Source: Pseudomonas sp. AL03
Lineage (GTDB): Bacteria > Pseudomonadota > Gammaproteobacteria > Pseudomonadales > Pseudomonadaceae
Length of the DNA: 64,000 nt
Assembly (NCBI RefSeq): GCF_029960815.1
Contig: NZ_JASBRE010000008.1
Location: 62,001-126,000 of the forward strand
Reading direction: 5' to 3'
Shown here: positions 35,933-45,631 of the stretch, in pieces
Layout: every line of letters starts with the position of its first letter
How positions within the stretch are numbered: position 1 is the first letter of the stretch
The notes under the pieces: model-generated
What the model was told of the DNA's origin: nothing
The model's database searches: none
The model's input: the letters and a program-made list of their open reading frames with translations, nothing else
Position numbers and translations under genes: made by a program

Positions 35933-36691
35933 CTAGGCGATATGTCGCCAGTCGAGCCCTGAATCTTGATCGGCCAGTTGCAGCCAGTCCGGGTCGCACC
36001 CGAGGGTGTCGACAAAACATTGCCGGGCCAGCTGCGGCAGGTTGTTCTTGCTGCTCAAATGGGCCAGGACCAAGTGTTGCAGGCCTTGCCAGCCCAACTC
36101 AGACACCAGGAATGCCGCCTGATGGTTGTTCAAATGTCCCAATTCACCACCCACCCGCTGCTTGAGAAAGTACGGGTAGTGACCGCGAGCCAGCATGTCA
36201 CGGCAATGATTGGACTCGATCATCAACGCATCGAGGTCCCGATAACCGTCCAGCACCTTGTTGCAATACGAGCCCAGGTCAGTCAACAGGCCGAAACGCC
36301 GCTCACCGTCACTGAATACGTATTGCGTCGGCTCCTGTGCATCGTGTGCCACGGCAATAACGCCGATGCTCAGTGCGCCGATCTGCAGTTGCTCACCGCC
36401 AGCCAGAAGGCCAGCCGGTTCAATGGGTTTGCGCATCCCGCGCAGGGTGCCGCGACTGAGGTAGACAGGCAGATTGTAGCGCCGAGACAGCAAACCCACG
36501 CCATGCACGTGGTCGGCATGTTCGTGGGTCACGAGTATCGCGCTCAGTTGCGCAGGGCTCACACCCAAGCGCAGCAAGCGTTTTTCGGTTTCCCGCAGGG
36601 AGAAACCACAATCCACCAGCACATACGTGTCAGCGCTGGCTATCAGCGTGCCGTTCCCTTGGCTACCGCTGCCGAGAACGGCAAAACGCAT
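35933..36691 (-). CDS. MBL-fold metallo-hydrolase (YycJ/VicX-like)
   Basis: 252 residues. The zinc-binding motif is THEHADHVHG (HxHxDH, about 55-64); downstream ligands include LTDLGSY and AHLSSKNN. N-terminus AVLGSGSQGNGTLI matches the YycJ branch of the beta-lactamase fold, which includes 5'-3' DNA exonuclease-like enzymes. Conserved Pseudomonas position between bamC and purC; 4-nt gap to bamC. Confidence 0.9.
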   Translation of the reverse strand: MRFAVLGSGSQGNGTLIASADTYVLVDCGFSLRETEKRLLRLGVSPAQLSAILVTHEHADHVHGVGLLSRRYNLPVYLSRGTLRGMRKPIEPAGLLAGGEQLQIGALSIGVIAVAHDAQEPTQYVFSDGERRFGLLTDLGSYCNKVLDGYRDLDALMIESNHCRDMLARGHYPYFLKQRVGGELGHLNNHQAAFLVSELGWQGLQHLVLAHLSSKNNLPQLARQCFVDTLGCDPDWLQLADQDSGLDWRHIA

Positions 36692-36695
36692 GTGA

Positions 36696-37811
36696 TCAGC
36701 CCAGGTTGTCCTGAATCACGCTCAACACTTTGCGCGCCACGTCTGCTGGCGCCACGGTATTGATGTTTTTCTCGACGGTGACCTGGACGTTCTCGCCAAC
36801 CTTGCTCAGGCGAACCTGATAACGCTCGGCACGGGATTCAACTTCTTCCTTGCTCGGCGCGCTGCCTAACAGGCTGCTGAAGAAACCAGGCTTCTCGTCT
36901 TTCTTCTCGGCTTTTTCGGCCAGGTTGATGTAGTACAGGCCCAGGCTGCGGTTGATGTCTTCAACGCGCCATTCGCCCTGTTCCAGCGCACGACCGACGC
37001 TCGACCAGGCACGATCCAGATCGTTGCCGACGTTCAGAACCGGGTTGCCGCTGCCGTCTTCGCTCAGGCTGACACGGCTTGGCGTATCGGAATCACGCGA
37101 AGCCAGCATGGAAACCGAACCGCCCTTCTCCGAGGTGCGGCTCATGCTCGCGAGCATGTCGTCGACCAGTGCCGCGTCCAGGCCAGTGTTGACCGAACGG
37201 TTGGTAAAGGCCACGTCGGAGGTGCTACCGGCAGGACGCTCGGCGCTGACCACATAGACTTCACTGGTGTTGCGTTGCACGCCAGGCTCAATGCGGACCC
37301 GCACGCGGGTTTCGCTGTCAGCGCCGACACCGGCCGCACTCAGGCGCTTGGCCATGGCGGCGGACAGTTCGTCGGAATGCTGCCAGGTGGTGGTGAACTC
37401 GCCGGTTTGCGGGCGCTGTTCGTCCAGACGGAAACCGTTGTCCTGGAAGAACTGCACAGCCACTGGCCAGACTTCGGCCGGCGGGTTCTGGGCGACGATC
37501 CAACGCGAATCACCGGTCTTTTGCAGGGAGTAGGCGCTGGCGTCGGCGGCTGCCGACAACGGTTGCGGACGAGGAACGATGTACTCGCCCTTAGCGGTGT
37601 CATCGGCCACGTTGCGCGGGATCGGCAATAGCGGATCCAGACGTTTGGCAGTGCTGACATCCGCCGGCAATTGCATGGGTGCAGTTTGTTGCGCTTCCAG
37701 GTAATCGCTACCACGGTCACGGAAATAACCTTCCGGGCCCCAAACCCATCCGCAGCCACTGGTGCTGGAGATGATCAAGGCAAGTGCGGAAAGTCCGGCC
37801 ATTCGCTTCAT
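36696..37811 (-). CDS. bamC: Outer membrane assembly lipoprotein BamC (NlpB)
   Basis: 371 residues. Signal peptide with lipobox SSTSGC (Cys20) is followed by the conserved unstructured N-terminal segment (YFRDRGSDYLEAQ) and two helix-grip domains, as in BamC of the BamABCDE beta-barrel insertion machine. Lies 17 nt after dapA on the same strand, the usual dapA-bamC linkage. Confidence 0.95.
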   Translation of the reverse strand: MKRMAGLSALALIISSTSGCGWVWGPEGYFRDRGSDYLEAQQTAPMQLPADVSTAKRLDPLLPIPRNVADDTAKGEYIVPRPQPLSAAADASAYSLQKTGDSRWIVAQNPPAEVWPVAVQFFQDNGFRLDEQRPQTGEFTTTWQHSDELSAAMAKRLSAAGVGADSETRVRVRIEPGVQRNTSEVYVVSAERPAGSTSDVAFTNRSVNTGLDAALVDDMLASMSRTSEKGGSVSMLASRDSDTPSRVSLSEDGSGNPVLNVGNDLDRAWSSVGRALEQGEWRVEDINRSLGLYYINLAEKAEKKDEKPGFFSSLLGSAPSKEEVESRAERYQVRLSKVGENVQVTVEKNINTVAPADVARKVLSVIQDNLG

Positions 37812-37828
37812 GCGTAGTACTTCCTCAA

Positions 37829-38707
37829 TTAAACCAGGACGCCGGACTGGCGCATGGCCTGCCGCAGCGGTTCGTGACAGGCAGCGCTGAGCCAGGTGAG
37901 CGGCAGACGGATACCGTCCGGCATCAAGCCCATTTCATGCAGCGCCCATTTCACGGGGATAGGGTTGGATTCGATAAACAGGGTTTTATTGAGCGGCATC
38001 AGCTTTTCGTGAATCGCGCGGGCCGTCACGGCGTCACCTTTCAGAGCAGCGTTGCACAGGTCGCTCATGTCGCGCGGCGCAACGTTGGCGGTCACCGAGA
38101 TGTTGCCCTTGCCGCCGAGCAGGATCAGTTCGACTGCGGTGGCGTCGTCACCGGAAAGCACCACGAAGTCTTTGCTGACGCCGTCGATGATGGCTTTGGC
38201 ACGCGTCAGGTCGCCGGTGGCTTCCTTGATGCCGATGATGTTTTTCACGGTCGACAGGCGGATCACGGTTTCGGTCAGCATGTCGCAGGCTGTACGGCCC
38301 GGCACGTTGTAAAGAATCTGCGGGATGTCGACGGCTTCGGCGATGGCTTTGAAGTGCTGGTACAAGCCTTCCTGGGTCGGCTTGTTGTAATACGGCGTTA
38401 CCAGCAGGCAGGCATCGGCGCCGGCCATCTTCGCATTATTGGTCAGCTCGATGGCTTCGCGAGTCGAGTTGGCGCCGGTACCGGCGATCACCGGGATGCG
38501 CCCTGCAACCTGCTTCACCACGTAACGAATCACTTCGATGTGCTCATTCACGTCAAGAGTGGCCGATTCACCTGTGGTGCCGACCGCCACGATGGCGTGG
38601 GTGCCGTTTTGCAGGTGAAAGTCCACCAGTTTGCTCAGGCTGTCCCAGTCGAGACGACCTTGTGCATCCATGGGTGTGACCAGTGCCACCATACTGCCCG
38701 CAATCAT
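37829..38707 (-). CDS. dapA: 4-hydroxy-tetrahydrodipicolinate synthase
   Basis: 292 residues from [13 protein letters not shown]; an upstream in-frame start (38791) is not family sequence. It condenses pyruvate with aspartate semialdehyde in lysine and peptidoglycan synthesis. Motifs: [10 protein letters not shown] (about 43-52), catalytic Tyr in [12 protein letters not shown] (about 129-140), Schiff-base Lys in [10 protein letters not shown] (about 158-167), [12 protein letters not shown]. Confidence 0.98.
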   Translation of the reverse strand: MIAGSMVALVTPMDAQGRLDWDSLSKLVDFHLQNGTHAIVAVGTTGESATLDVNEHIEVIRYVVKQVAGRIPVIAGTGANSTREAIELTNNAKMAGADACLLVTPYYNKPTQEGLYQHFKAIAEAVDIPQILYNVPGRTACDMLTETVIRLSTVKNIIGIKEATGDLTRAKAIIDGVSKDFVVLSGDDATAVELILLGGKGNISVTANVAPRDMSDLCNAALKGDAVTARAIHEKLMPLNKTLFIESNPIPVKWALHEMGLMPDGIRLPLTWLSAACHEPLRQAMRQSGVLV

Positions 38708-39036
38708 GCAACCGCTCCTGCCGGAAAAAGAGAGCGGTAATGGTACTGGCGCCAAGATGCTTGTACAAGCAAAGTACTGCGCTGCTGCCATTCCCCTTGG
38801 CGCTGCTTTTCGCTACCCTTCAGACTTTGATCGGTACTGATAAGCTCGTACGCCGGGTTCCAGCCTTCTTTTTCGGCATCACAAGCCCCGACCCAGCGTT
38901 GCCACCCCTCGCTCTTGCCACACTGGAGCACGTTGCAACCTTGCGGCTCGGGTTTTCTGAATTCGCATCCGCAGGCTCGCTCTCGGCAAAAAAAGCCCGT
39001 AGAAGTATCGACCGCTCATCGCTTTAGGAATGCTGC
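38708..39036. other. Divergent promoter region dapA / gcvR-like
   Basis: About 330 bp between divergent genes. It should hold both promoters. I see no RNA gene, and nothing that can be called a specific operator. Confidence 0.5.
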
Positions 39037-39597
39037 ATGTCCACCCCCACAGTTCGCGAACAATTCCTTGTCATCAGTGCCCTCGGCGCCAACCCCATGG
39101 AGCTGACTAACGTCCTGTGCCGCGCCAGCCATGAAAACCGCTGCGCCGTGGTCACCTCTCGCCTGACGCGTCATGGCGAGTGCAGTGCGCTGATTCTCGA
39201 GATCTCCGGCAGCTGGGACGCCCTGGCGCGCCTCGAAGGCAGCCTGCCGAGCCTCGCCAAGAAGCACGCCTTTACGGTCAACGTGGTGCGCAGCGCGGCG
39301 CTGGAGAATCGTCCTCAGGCCCTGCCGTACGTCGCCTATGTCAGCTCGGCTTACCGCTCGGACATCATTAACGAGCTGTGCCAGTTCTTCATGGACCACA
39401 ACGTCGAGCTGGAAAACCTGACCTGCGACACCTATCAGGCTCCGCAAACCGGCGGCACCATGCTCAATGCCACGTTTACCGTGACCTTGCCGGCCGGTGT
39501 GCAGATCAGCTGGCTGCGCGATCAGTTCCTGGATTTCGCCGACGCGCTGAACCTGGATGCCCTGATCGAACCGTGGCGCCCACAAAACCCGATGTAA
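39037..39597 (+). CDS. gcvR: Glycine cleavage system transcriptional repressor-like ACT protein
   Basis: 186 residues with two ACT domains (about 8-80 and 92-175; second begins YVAYVSSAYRSDIINELCQFF). GcvR modulates the activator GcvA in enterobacteria; the Pseudomonas homologue's partner is less certain. The bcp gene follows after 10 nt, a conserved pairing. Confidence 0.88.
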   Translation: MSTPTVREQFLVISALGANPMELTNVLCRASHENRCAVVTSRLTRHGECSALILEISGSWDALARLEGSLPSLAKKHAFTVNVVRSAALENRPQALPYVAYVSSAYRSDIINELCQFFMDHNVELENLTCDTYQAPQTGGTMLNATFTVTLPAGVQISWLRDQFLDFADALNLDALIEPWRPQNPM

Positions 39598-39607
39598 GGA
39601 AGCTTTC

Positions 39608-40081
39608 ATGGCCGTCGCCATCGACCAACCGGTTGCCGACTTCGAAGCACCCGCCACCAGCGGGCAGACCGTCAGCCTCGCGAGCCTCAAAGGCAAGCAG
39701 GGGGTAATTTACTTTTATCCGAAGGACAGCACACCGGGCTGCACCAAGCAGGGTCAGGGCTTTCGCGATCAGCTGGACGCTTTTAAAGCCGCCAACACTG
39801 AAGTCTTCGGCGTGTCTCGCGACAGCCTGAAATCCCACGAAAACTTCAAGGCCAAGCAAGCGTTCACCTTCGAGCTGATCAGCGACAAGGAAGAAGCACT
39901 TTGCCAGTTGTTCGACGTGATCAAGCTGAAGAAGCTTTATGGCAAAGAGTATATGGGTGTTGAGCGCAGCACATTCCTGATAGACAAGGACGGTGTGCTG
40001 CGTCAGGAATGGCGGGGTGTGAAGGTACCGGGGCATGTAGATGTGGTGTTGGCTGCTGCTCAAGCGCTGAACAAGGCCTGA
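39608..40081 (+). CDS. bcp: Thioredoxin-dependent peroxiredoxin (bacterioferritin comigratory protein)
   Basis: 157 residues. Peroxidatic Cys in KDSTPGCTKQG (about 45); the CT-T/K spacing and absence of a nearby CxxxxC second Cys suggests the one-Cys or atypical subgroup. Reduces H2O2 and lipid hydroperoxides. Follows the gcvR-like gene closely. Confidence 0.95.
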   Translation: MAVAIDQPVADFEAPATSGQTVSLASLKGKQGVIYFYPKDSTPGCTKQGQGFRDQLDAFKAANTEVFGVSRDSLKSHENFKAKQAFTFELISDKEEALCQLFDVIKLKKLYGKEYMGVERSTFLIDKDGVLRQEWRGVKVPGHVDVVLAAAQALNKA

Positions 40082-40091
40082 TCGTTGAATG

Positions 40092-40113
40092 CTGTGGGAG
40101 CCTGCTCCCACAG
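40092..40113. terminator. REP-like hairpin between convergent genes
   Basis: Stem CTGTGGGAG/CTCCCACAG with loop CCTG, 11 nt after bcp and 6 nt before the permease stop. The TGTGGGAGC..GCTCCCACA core is the half-REP motif of fluorescent pseudomonads, here probably acting as a shared terminator. Confidence 0.65.
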
Positions 40114-40118
40114 ACCGC

Positions 40119-41192
40119 TTACAACAGCGGCGCCACCACCGGCTCCTTGCGCGGCCACGCATCCAGCACAGCCTTGAATAGCGTCGCCAGGGGAATCGCA
40201 AAAAACACCCCCCAAAAACCCCACAGCCCGCCAAACAACAACACCGCGCAGATAATCGCCACCGGATGCAGATTGACTGCTTCCGAGAACAACAGCGGCA
40301 CCAGCACGTTGCCGTCCAGTGTCTGGATGATCCCGTAAGCCGCCATCAAATAGATGAACTGATCGCTCCAGCCCCACTGGAACAGCGCAATCAACAGCAC
40401 CGGCACGGTCACCACCACGGCCCCGACATAGGGCACCACCACCGACACACCCACCAGCAACGCCAGCAGCGCCGCGTAGTTCAGGCCCAGGGCGACGAAA
40501 GCGATGTAAGTCACGCCACCGCAAATGAAGATTTCGATGACCTTGCCGCGAATGTAATTGGCGATCTGCCGGTTCATTTCCTGCGCGACGCGGGTGATCA
40601 GCGCCCGCTCACGGGGCAAGTAGCCACGCACCCACTGACCGATCATTTGCCGATCCTTGAGAAAGAAAAACACCAGGATCGGCACCAGCACCAGGTAGAT
40701 CATGATGTTCACCAGCAGCGGCAGACTCGACAGCGAGAACGTCAGCGCCCACTGACCGAACTTGCCGATCTCGCCCCGCGCCACTTCGATGGCCTGCAGC
40801 ACCTGCTCGTCGGATACCAGATGCGGATAGCGCTCGGGCAGCAGCAGTAACAGCGACTGCCACTTGGCGAGCATGCCGGGTAACTCGTTGAACAAGGTGA
40901 TCAGCTGATGCCAGAGCAACGGCACCACGACAATAATGAATACCAGCAAAACCCCCATGAACAAGGCGAAGACCAGCCCCACCGCCACCCCTCCGGGCAT
41001 GCGCAGGCGTTCGAGAGTGACGACCAACCCTTGCATCAGATACGCCAGCACCATCCCGGCCAGCACTGGCGCGAGCATGCCGCCCAGCGTAAGCACGGCG
41101 GTAAACGCCAGAAACAGCAGGACTGCCAGCACCACGGCTTCTTCATCGGAGAAGTAGCGCTGAATCCAGTCGCGTAACACCTTGAACATCAA
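40119..41192 (-). CDS. AI-2E family (PerM/TqsA-like) transporter
   Basis: 357 residues with about seven to eight hydrophobic helices, including AVVLAVLLFLAFTAVLTLGG, GVAVGLVFALFMGVLLVF and the C-terminal LHPVAIICAVLLFGGLWGF signature of the AI-2E permease family. Substrates of Pseudomonas members are mostly unknown; some are Na+/H+ antiporters. Followed on the same strand by nothing; tusA lies upstream 30 nt. Confidence 0.88.
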   Translation of the reverse strand: MMFKVLRDWIQRYFSDEEAVVLAVLLFLAFTAVLTLGGMLAPVLAGMVLAYLMQGLVVTLERLRMPGGVAVGLVFALFMGVLLVFIIVVVPLLWHQLITLFNELPGMLAKWQSLLLLLPERYPHLVSDEQVLQAIEVARGEIGKFGQWALTFSLSSLPLLVNIMIYLVLVPILVFFFLKDRQMIGQWVRGYLPRERALITRVAQEMNRQIANYIRGKVIEIFICGGVTYIAFVALGLNYAALLALLVGVSVVVPYVGAVVVTVPVLLIALFQWGWSDQFIYLMAAYGIIQTLDGNVLVPLLFSEAVNLHPVAIICAVLLFGGLWGFWGVFFAIPLATLFKAVLDAWPRKEPVVAPLL

Positions 41193-41221
41193 TAATCCCT
41201 TAGAAACGAACGCAGCAGAAT

Positions 41222-41461
41222 TCAGGCTTTTTTCAACCAGTAGCGGTAAACACCCGCTTCATCTTCTTCACGAAGCAGCGTATGACCGGCCAATCGGGCA
41301 AAGGTGCGGAAGTCGCGCTGTGAGCCCGCATCGGTAGCGATCACCTTGAGCACTGCGCCGCTGGCCAGTCGATTCAGTTCCAGCTTGGCCTTGAGCAACG
41401 GCAACGGGCAATTCAAGCCACTGGCGTCGAGTTCGGCGTCATGGGCTACAGCGTCGGTCAT
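41222..41461 (-). CDS. tusA: Sulfurtransferase TusA (SirA)
   Basis: 79 residues with the TusA motif DASGLNCPLPLLKAK (Cys18-xPxP), carrying persulfide sulfur in tRNA thiouridine synthesis. Usual Pseudomonas location beside a PerM-like permease and divergent from the M48 protease. Confidence 0.95.
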   Translation of the reverse strand: MTDAVAHDAELDASGLNCPLPLLKAKLELNRLASGAVLKVIATDAGSQRDFRTFARLAGHTLLREEDEAGVYRYWLKKA

Positions 41462-41559
41462 TGCATCACTCCGGGGTCAGGTGGTTGAGCGGCTAGAATA
41501 TCTGGTCCGAAGCGTAGTGTCCGGCTACAGTAAGGTCTTTGTCGACTAAGGCTTTGTGC

Positions 41560-42993
41560 ATGACTTTTTTGCGCCCTACCCTGCTGACGCTCGCTTGCCT
41601 GCTCGCCTCACCGGGCTTCGCCGACGACCTGCCGTCACTCGGCGACGCCAGTTCTGCCATCGTCTCGCCGCAACAGGAACACCAGTTGGGCCGTGCCTGG
41701 CTGGCGCTGTTACGTAGTCAGGTTGCACAGCTCAATGATCCGCAACTCAAGGACTACGTCGAATCCAGCGTCTACCGACTAGTGGAGACCAGCCAGGTCA
41801 ATGACCGGCGCTTGGAGTTCATCCTGATCAACAGCCCGCAACTCAACGCCTTCGCGGCACCAGGCGGAATTGTCGGGGTCAACGGTGGTTTGTTTCTCAA
41901 TGCCCAGACCGAGGGCGAATACGCCTCGGTACTCGCTCACGAATTGGCTCACTTGTCGCAACGCCACTTCGCCCGCGGCGTCGAAGCCCAACAGCGCATG
42001 CAAGTGCCGATGATGGCCGCGCTGCTGGCCGGGATCGTGATTGCCGCAGCCGGTGCCGGCGATGCCGGGATCGCGGCCATTGCGGGCACACAGGCGGCGG
42101 CCATTCAGGAACAGCGGCGCTTCTCTCGCCAGAACGAACAGGAAGCCGACCGCATCGGCATCCTCAATCTGGAAAAGGCCGGTTACGACCCGCGCTCGAT
42201 GCCGACCATGTTCGAGCGATTGGCGCGCCAATACCGCTTTGACGCCAAGCCACCCGAGTTTCTGCTGACTCACCCGGTCACCGAGTCGCGGATCGCCGAC
42301 ACCCGCAACCGCGCCGAACAGGCAAAACCGGGCGGCGTCGAAGACACCATGCGTTATCAGCTGATTCGTGCACGGGTCCAGTTGATCTATGAAGAAACCC
42401 CTGGCCTGGGCGCCAAGCGTTTTCGCGCCCAGCTTGATGAAAACCCGAAAAACGATGTCGCGCGCTATGGCCTGGCGCTCGCCCAGATCAAGGGTGGTCA
42501 GCTGAACGAAGCACGGGAAAACCTCAAGTTGCTGCTGGCCAAGTCGCCAAACGAGATCATCTACAACCTGGCTCAGGTCGATCTCGATATTACCAACAAT
42601 CGCCTGCCGGACGCCCAGACTCGGGTTGACCGGATGTTGACTCAATACCCGGGCAACTATCCGCTGAATTCGGTGCGTGTCGACCTGCTGCTAAAGCAGA
42701 ACCGTGCACCCGAAGCGGAAAAAGCACTGGAGAATCTGCTCAAGAGCCGTCCGGACGATCCGGACGTCTGGTACATGGTGGCCGAAACCCGTGGTCTGTC
42801 AGGCAACATCATCGGCCTGCATCAGGCCCGCGCCGAGTATTTCGCCCTGGTTGGGGACTACCGTCAGGCCATTCAGCAACTGGACTTCGCCAAGCGCAAG
42901 GCCGGCACCAACTTCCCGCTGTCGTCGCGAATCGACGCTCGGCAACGGGAGCTGATGGAGCAAGAGCGCATGATCAAGGACATGATGGGCTGA
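41560..42993 (+). CDS. bepA: Periplasmic M48 metalloprotease / chaperone BepA
   Basis: 477 residues from MTFLRPTLLTLAC, a cleavable signal peptide (to about residue 22, FA/DD). Zn-binding HELAHLSQRH (about 127-136) with downstream Glu in NEQEADRIG; the C-terminal half has TPR-like repeats (about 290-470). BepA degrades misassembled outer-membrane proteins such as LptD. ATG 41539 in frame is upstream but places the signal peptide less well. Confidence 0.94.
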   Translation: MTFLRPTLLTLACLLASPGFADDLPSLGDASSAIVSPQQEHQLGRAWLALLRSQVAQLNDPQLKDYVESSVYRLVETSQVNDRRLEFILINSPQLNAFAAPGGIVGVNGGLFLNAQTEGEYASVLAHELAHLSQRHFARGVEAQQRMQVPMMAALLAGIVIAAAGAGDAGIAAIAGTQAAAIQEQRRFSRQNEQEADRIGILNLEKAGYDPRSMPTMFERLARQYRFDAKPPEFLLTHPVTESRIADTRNRAEQAKPGGVEDTMRYQLIRARVQLIYEETPGLGAKRFRAQLDENPKNDVARYGLALAQIKGGQLNEARENLKLLLAKSPNEIIYNLAQVDLDITNNRLPDAQTRVDRMLTQYPGNYPLNSVRVDLLLKQNRAPEAEKALENLLKSRPDDPDVWYMVAETRGLSGNIIGLHQARAEYFALVGDYRQAIQQLDFAKRKAGTNFPLSSRIDARQRELMEQERMIKDMMG

Positions 42994-43010
42994 CTCTTAT
43001 CAGCAGACAC

Positions 43011-43042
43011 AAAAAAACCGCCTCTTTCGAGGCGGTTTTTTA
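43011..43042. terminator. Bidirectional terminator bepA / mucD
   Basis: 8-bp stem ACCGCCTC/GAGGCGGT, loop TTTC, with seven A on the left and T-tract on the right, between two convergent genes. Confidence 0.9.
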
Positions 43043-43059
43043 TTCAGCCAACAACCGGT

Positions 43060-44487
43060 TTATTCAGCCAGTTTGAAGGTGATGAAGCTGGCGCGATTTT
43101 GACGCAGAACCCGCATCGACACCGAGCGGTTCTTCGGCAGCGCCTTGGCAATATCCGTGAACTCCTTGGTGGAACCGATCGCCTGATTGTTCAGGTGAGT
43201 AATCACATCGCCTGGCTGCAGGCCAATCAGAGAAGCAGGACCGTCCTGGACTTCCTTGATGACCACGCCGCCTTTGAGGTCGTAGGTTTTCTTCTGTTCA
43301 TCAGTCAGCTCGGCCACGGAAACACCCAGGCGGTTGCTGCTGCGTTCAGTGCTGGATTTTGGCAGGGTGTCCAGCTCTTTGCCTTCTTCCGGGATAGCGC
43401 CAACAGTCAACTCGACATTCTTGCGCTTGCCTTCACGTATCACTTGCAGATCAGCTTTTGAGCCGGCCTTCAGCGCACCCACCAGGTGCGGAAGATCGGC
43501 GGACATGACGATCGGTTGGCCATTCATGCTCAGGATCACATCGCCTACTTGCAAGCCACCCTTGGCAGCCGGGCCGTCATCCTGGATCTGAGCCACCAGC
43601 GCACCGGCCGGTTTCTCCAGACCGAATGACTCGGCCAAGTCCTTGTTCACTTCCTGAATCACCACACCCAACCACCCACGGCTGACTTTGCCGCCACTTT
43701 TGAGCTGATTGGAGACGTCCATGGCTACGTCGATAGGGATCGCGAACGACACGCCCATGAAGCCGCCGGAACGGGTGTAGATCTGCGAGTTGATGCCAAC
43801 CACTTCACCGGCCAGGTTGAACAGCGGACCACCAGAGTTACCTGGATTGATCGGCACATCGGTCTGGATGAACGGCACATAGTTTTCGTTCGGCAGGCTG
43901 CGACCGATGGCACTGACGATACCTTGGGTCACGGTATGGTCGAAACCGAATGGCGAGCCAATAGCCACGACCCATTGGCCGGCTTTCAGATCTTGAGATT
44001 TGCCTAGTTTCAGGACAGGCAGATCCTTGCCTTCGATTTTCAACAGAGCCACATCGGAACGTGGATCGGTGCCGACCAGCTTCGCCTTCAATTCGCTACG
44101 GTCAGCGAGTCGAACGAGAATTTCGTCGGCATCGGCGATTACATGGTTGTTGGTCAGGATGTAGCCATCAGGCGAGATGATGAAGCCCGAACCCAAGGAT
44201 TGGGCTTCACGCTGACGATCACCGCGAGGCGCACGCGGCTGTGGCATGCCACGCTCGAAGAACTCGCGCAGCATCGGCGGCAAGCCTTCAAGGTCAGGCA
44301 TCTGCTCGCTCGACACTTTGCGGTCCGGCAGTTTCTGCGTGGTACTGATGTTCACTACCGCGGGCGAGGCCTGCTCGACCAACTGTGTGAAGTCAGGCAA
44401 CTCGGCCGCTTGAACAGCGACCGCCTGACCAAGCACCAGCACGGTGGCAAAAATAGAGAGATAAGACTTCAAGCGTGGTATCGACAT
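43060..44487 (-). CDS. mucD: DegP-family periplasmic serine protease MucD
   Basis: 475 residues from MSIPRLKSYLSIFATVLVL (signal peptide). Trypsin-like domain with His (LTNNHVI), Asp (DVALLKI) and Ser (GNSGGPL), then two PDZ domains (about 270-360 and 385-470). Degrades misfolded envelope proteins and restrains AlgU activity. Separated from mucB by 179 nt; the mucC gene of P. aeruginosa is absent. Confidence 0.96.
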   Translation of the reverse strand: MSIPRLKSYLSIFATVLVLGQAVAVQAAELPDFTQLVEQASPAVVNISTTQKLPDRKVSSEQMPDLEGLPPMLREFFERGMPQPRAPRGDRQREAQSLGSGFIISPDGYILTNNHVIADADEILVRLADRSELKAKLVGTDPRSDVALLKIEGKDLPVLKLGKSQDLKAGQWVVAIGSPFGFDHTVTQGIVSAIGRSLPNENYVPFIQTDVPINPGNSGGPLFNLAGEVVGINSQIYTRSGGFMGVSFAIPIDVAMDVSNQLKSGGKVSRGWLGVVIQEVNKDLAESFGLEKPAGALVAQIQDDGPAAKGGLQVGDVILSMNGQPIVMSADLPHLVGALKAGSKADLQVIREGKRKNVELTVGAIPEEGKELDTLPKSSTERSSNRLGVSVAELTDEQKKTYDLKGGVVIKEVQDGPASLIGLQPGDVITHLNNQAIGSTKEFTDIAKALPKNRSVSMRVLRQNRASFITFKLAE

Positions 44488-44666
44488 ACGGCTCCCGTTA
44501 CGACGAGCATGGTTAAGCGATATGGAGCAAGGAACACCGGGAACAATACGCCGGTATTTTTGTTCCGGGAACAACAAACAAGGCCAGAGCCGAGGGGCTC
44601 TGACCTATAGAAAAATTCGGAGATATTTGCAAGTTGAAATGCTCACCAAACATTTCGATAAGCTCA

Positions 44667-45623
44667 CTACTTGGTTGCAGTGGCGTCGGAGCGCATGGAT
44701 AGCGCAATCCGCTCAGCGGTGCCAATCGGAATCTCACCGACCACGGTCACCATCATCTCACCTTGCGGGGTAGTCAAGCGCCGGGAAACTGCAACGGTCG
44801 GCCCCAACTGGGTGCGAGTATCAGTGACTGTTGCGCCATTCAACGGTTCCAGGAAAACCGAGAAACGGGCCAGACCATCGTCATACATCAGACTGTTAAC
44901 TTGAGTTTTGGTCTCTGGATCCTTGCGCGATGTACTACTGGTCAGCTCGAAACCAGGCGGCAACCAGTCCGAACGCCATACCTGAGCGGCCTTGATTGCA
45001 GAAGCCTTGTCGCTGTCGAGGGCAACAGTTTTGCAATCGGCGCCAGGCTGCAAGTCGCTATCGGACGGAGCATCGGCTGTATCCAGCTGGGTGAACTGGA
45101 ATCGCTCCAGCAATTGCCCTCTTTCATTCAGAAGCAATGATTTCAGAGGCAGGCCGGTTTCTTTATCCAGATGCAATTCAAAACCGTAACGGTGTTGATC
45201 GCGGGGTGTCAGTGAAACGATCACTGCCGCACGCCCGGCCACACGCGACTTGCCAATGACGGCAAGGTCGTACCAATTCTTTAGCTTATGTGGATCGAGT
45301 GCACGAGCAGCGGAGTTGGGGGAATCCCCAAGCCCTGCTATCAGGGTGCCGCTGACACATTGAGTATGTCCATCAATGCGCACGACTTCCTGTGCCGAGC
45401 CGTCGAGCTGAAGTAAACGCTCATGGACCTTGCCATCCTGGACGCGGTGCCAGATGTTGTGGGTAGAAAAACTACCGTTACGCTCGTAGACGAATGTACC
45501 GTGAAAGCTTTGCTGTTGCTCGGCTTGGCCCAGACGGATCAACCAGTCCTGGGCTTCATCAGCATTGGCTGGAACAACAAACCAGCCACCGAGCAGAAGC
45601 GTAAGTAGAGGTATGGCGCGCAT
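44667..45623 (-). CDS. mucB: Sigma factor AlgU regulatory protein MucB (RseB family)
   Basis: 318 residues; signal peptide (residues 1-21), then the large RseB lipid-sensing domain beginning QDWLIRLGQAEQQQSFHGTFVYER and a smaller C-terminal domain ending with GEMMVTVVGEIPIGTAERIA. Binds periplasmic MucA and protects it from AlgW. 8 nt after mucA. Confidence 0.95.
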   Translation of the reverse strand: MRAIPLLTLLLGGWFVVPANADEAQDWLIRLGQAEQQQSFHGTFVYERNGSFSTHNIWHRVQDGKVHERLLQLDGSAQEVVRIDGHTQCVSGTLIAGLGDSPNSAARALDPHKLKNWYDLAVIGKSRVAGRAAVIVSLTPRDQHRYGFELHLDKETGLPLKSLLLNERGQLLERFQFTQLDTADAPSDSDLQPGADCKTVALDSDKASAIKAAQVWRSDWLPPGFELTSSTSRKDPETKTQVNSLMYDDGLARFSVFLEPLNGATVTDTRTQLGPTVAVSRRLTTPQGEMMVTVVGEIPIGTAERIALSMRSDATATK

Positions 45624-45631
45624 GATCCTCC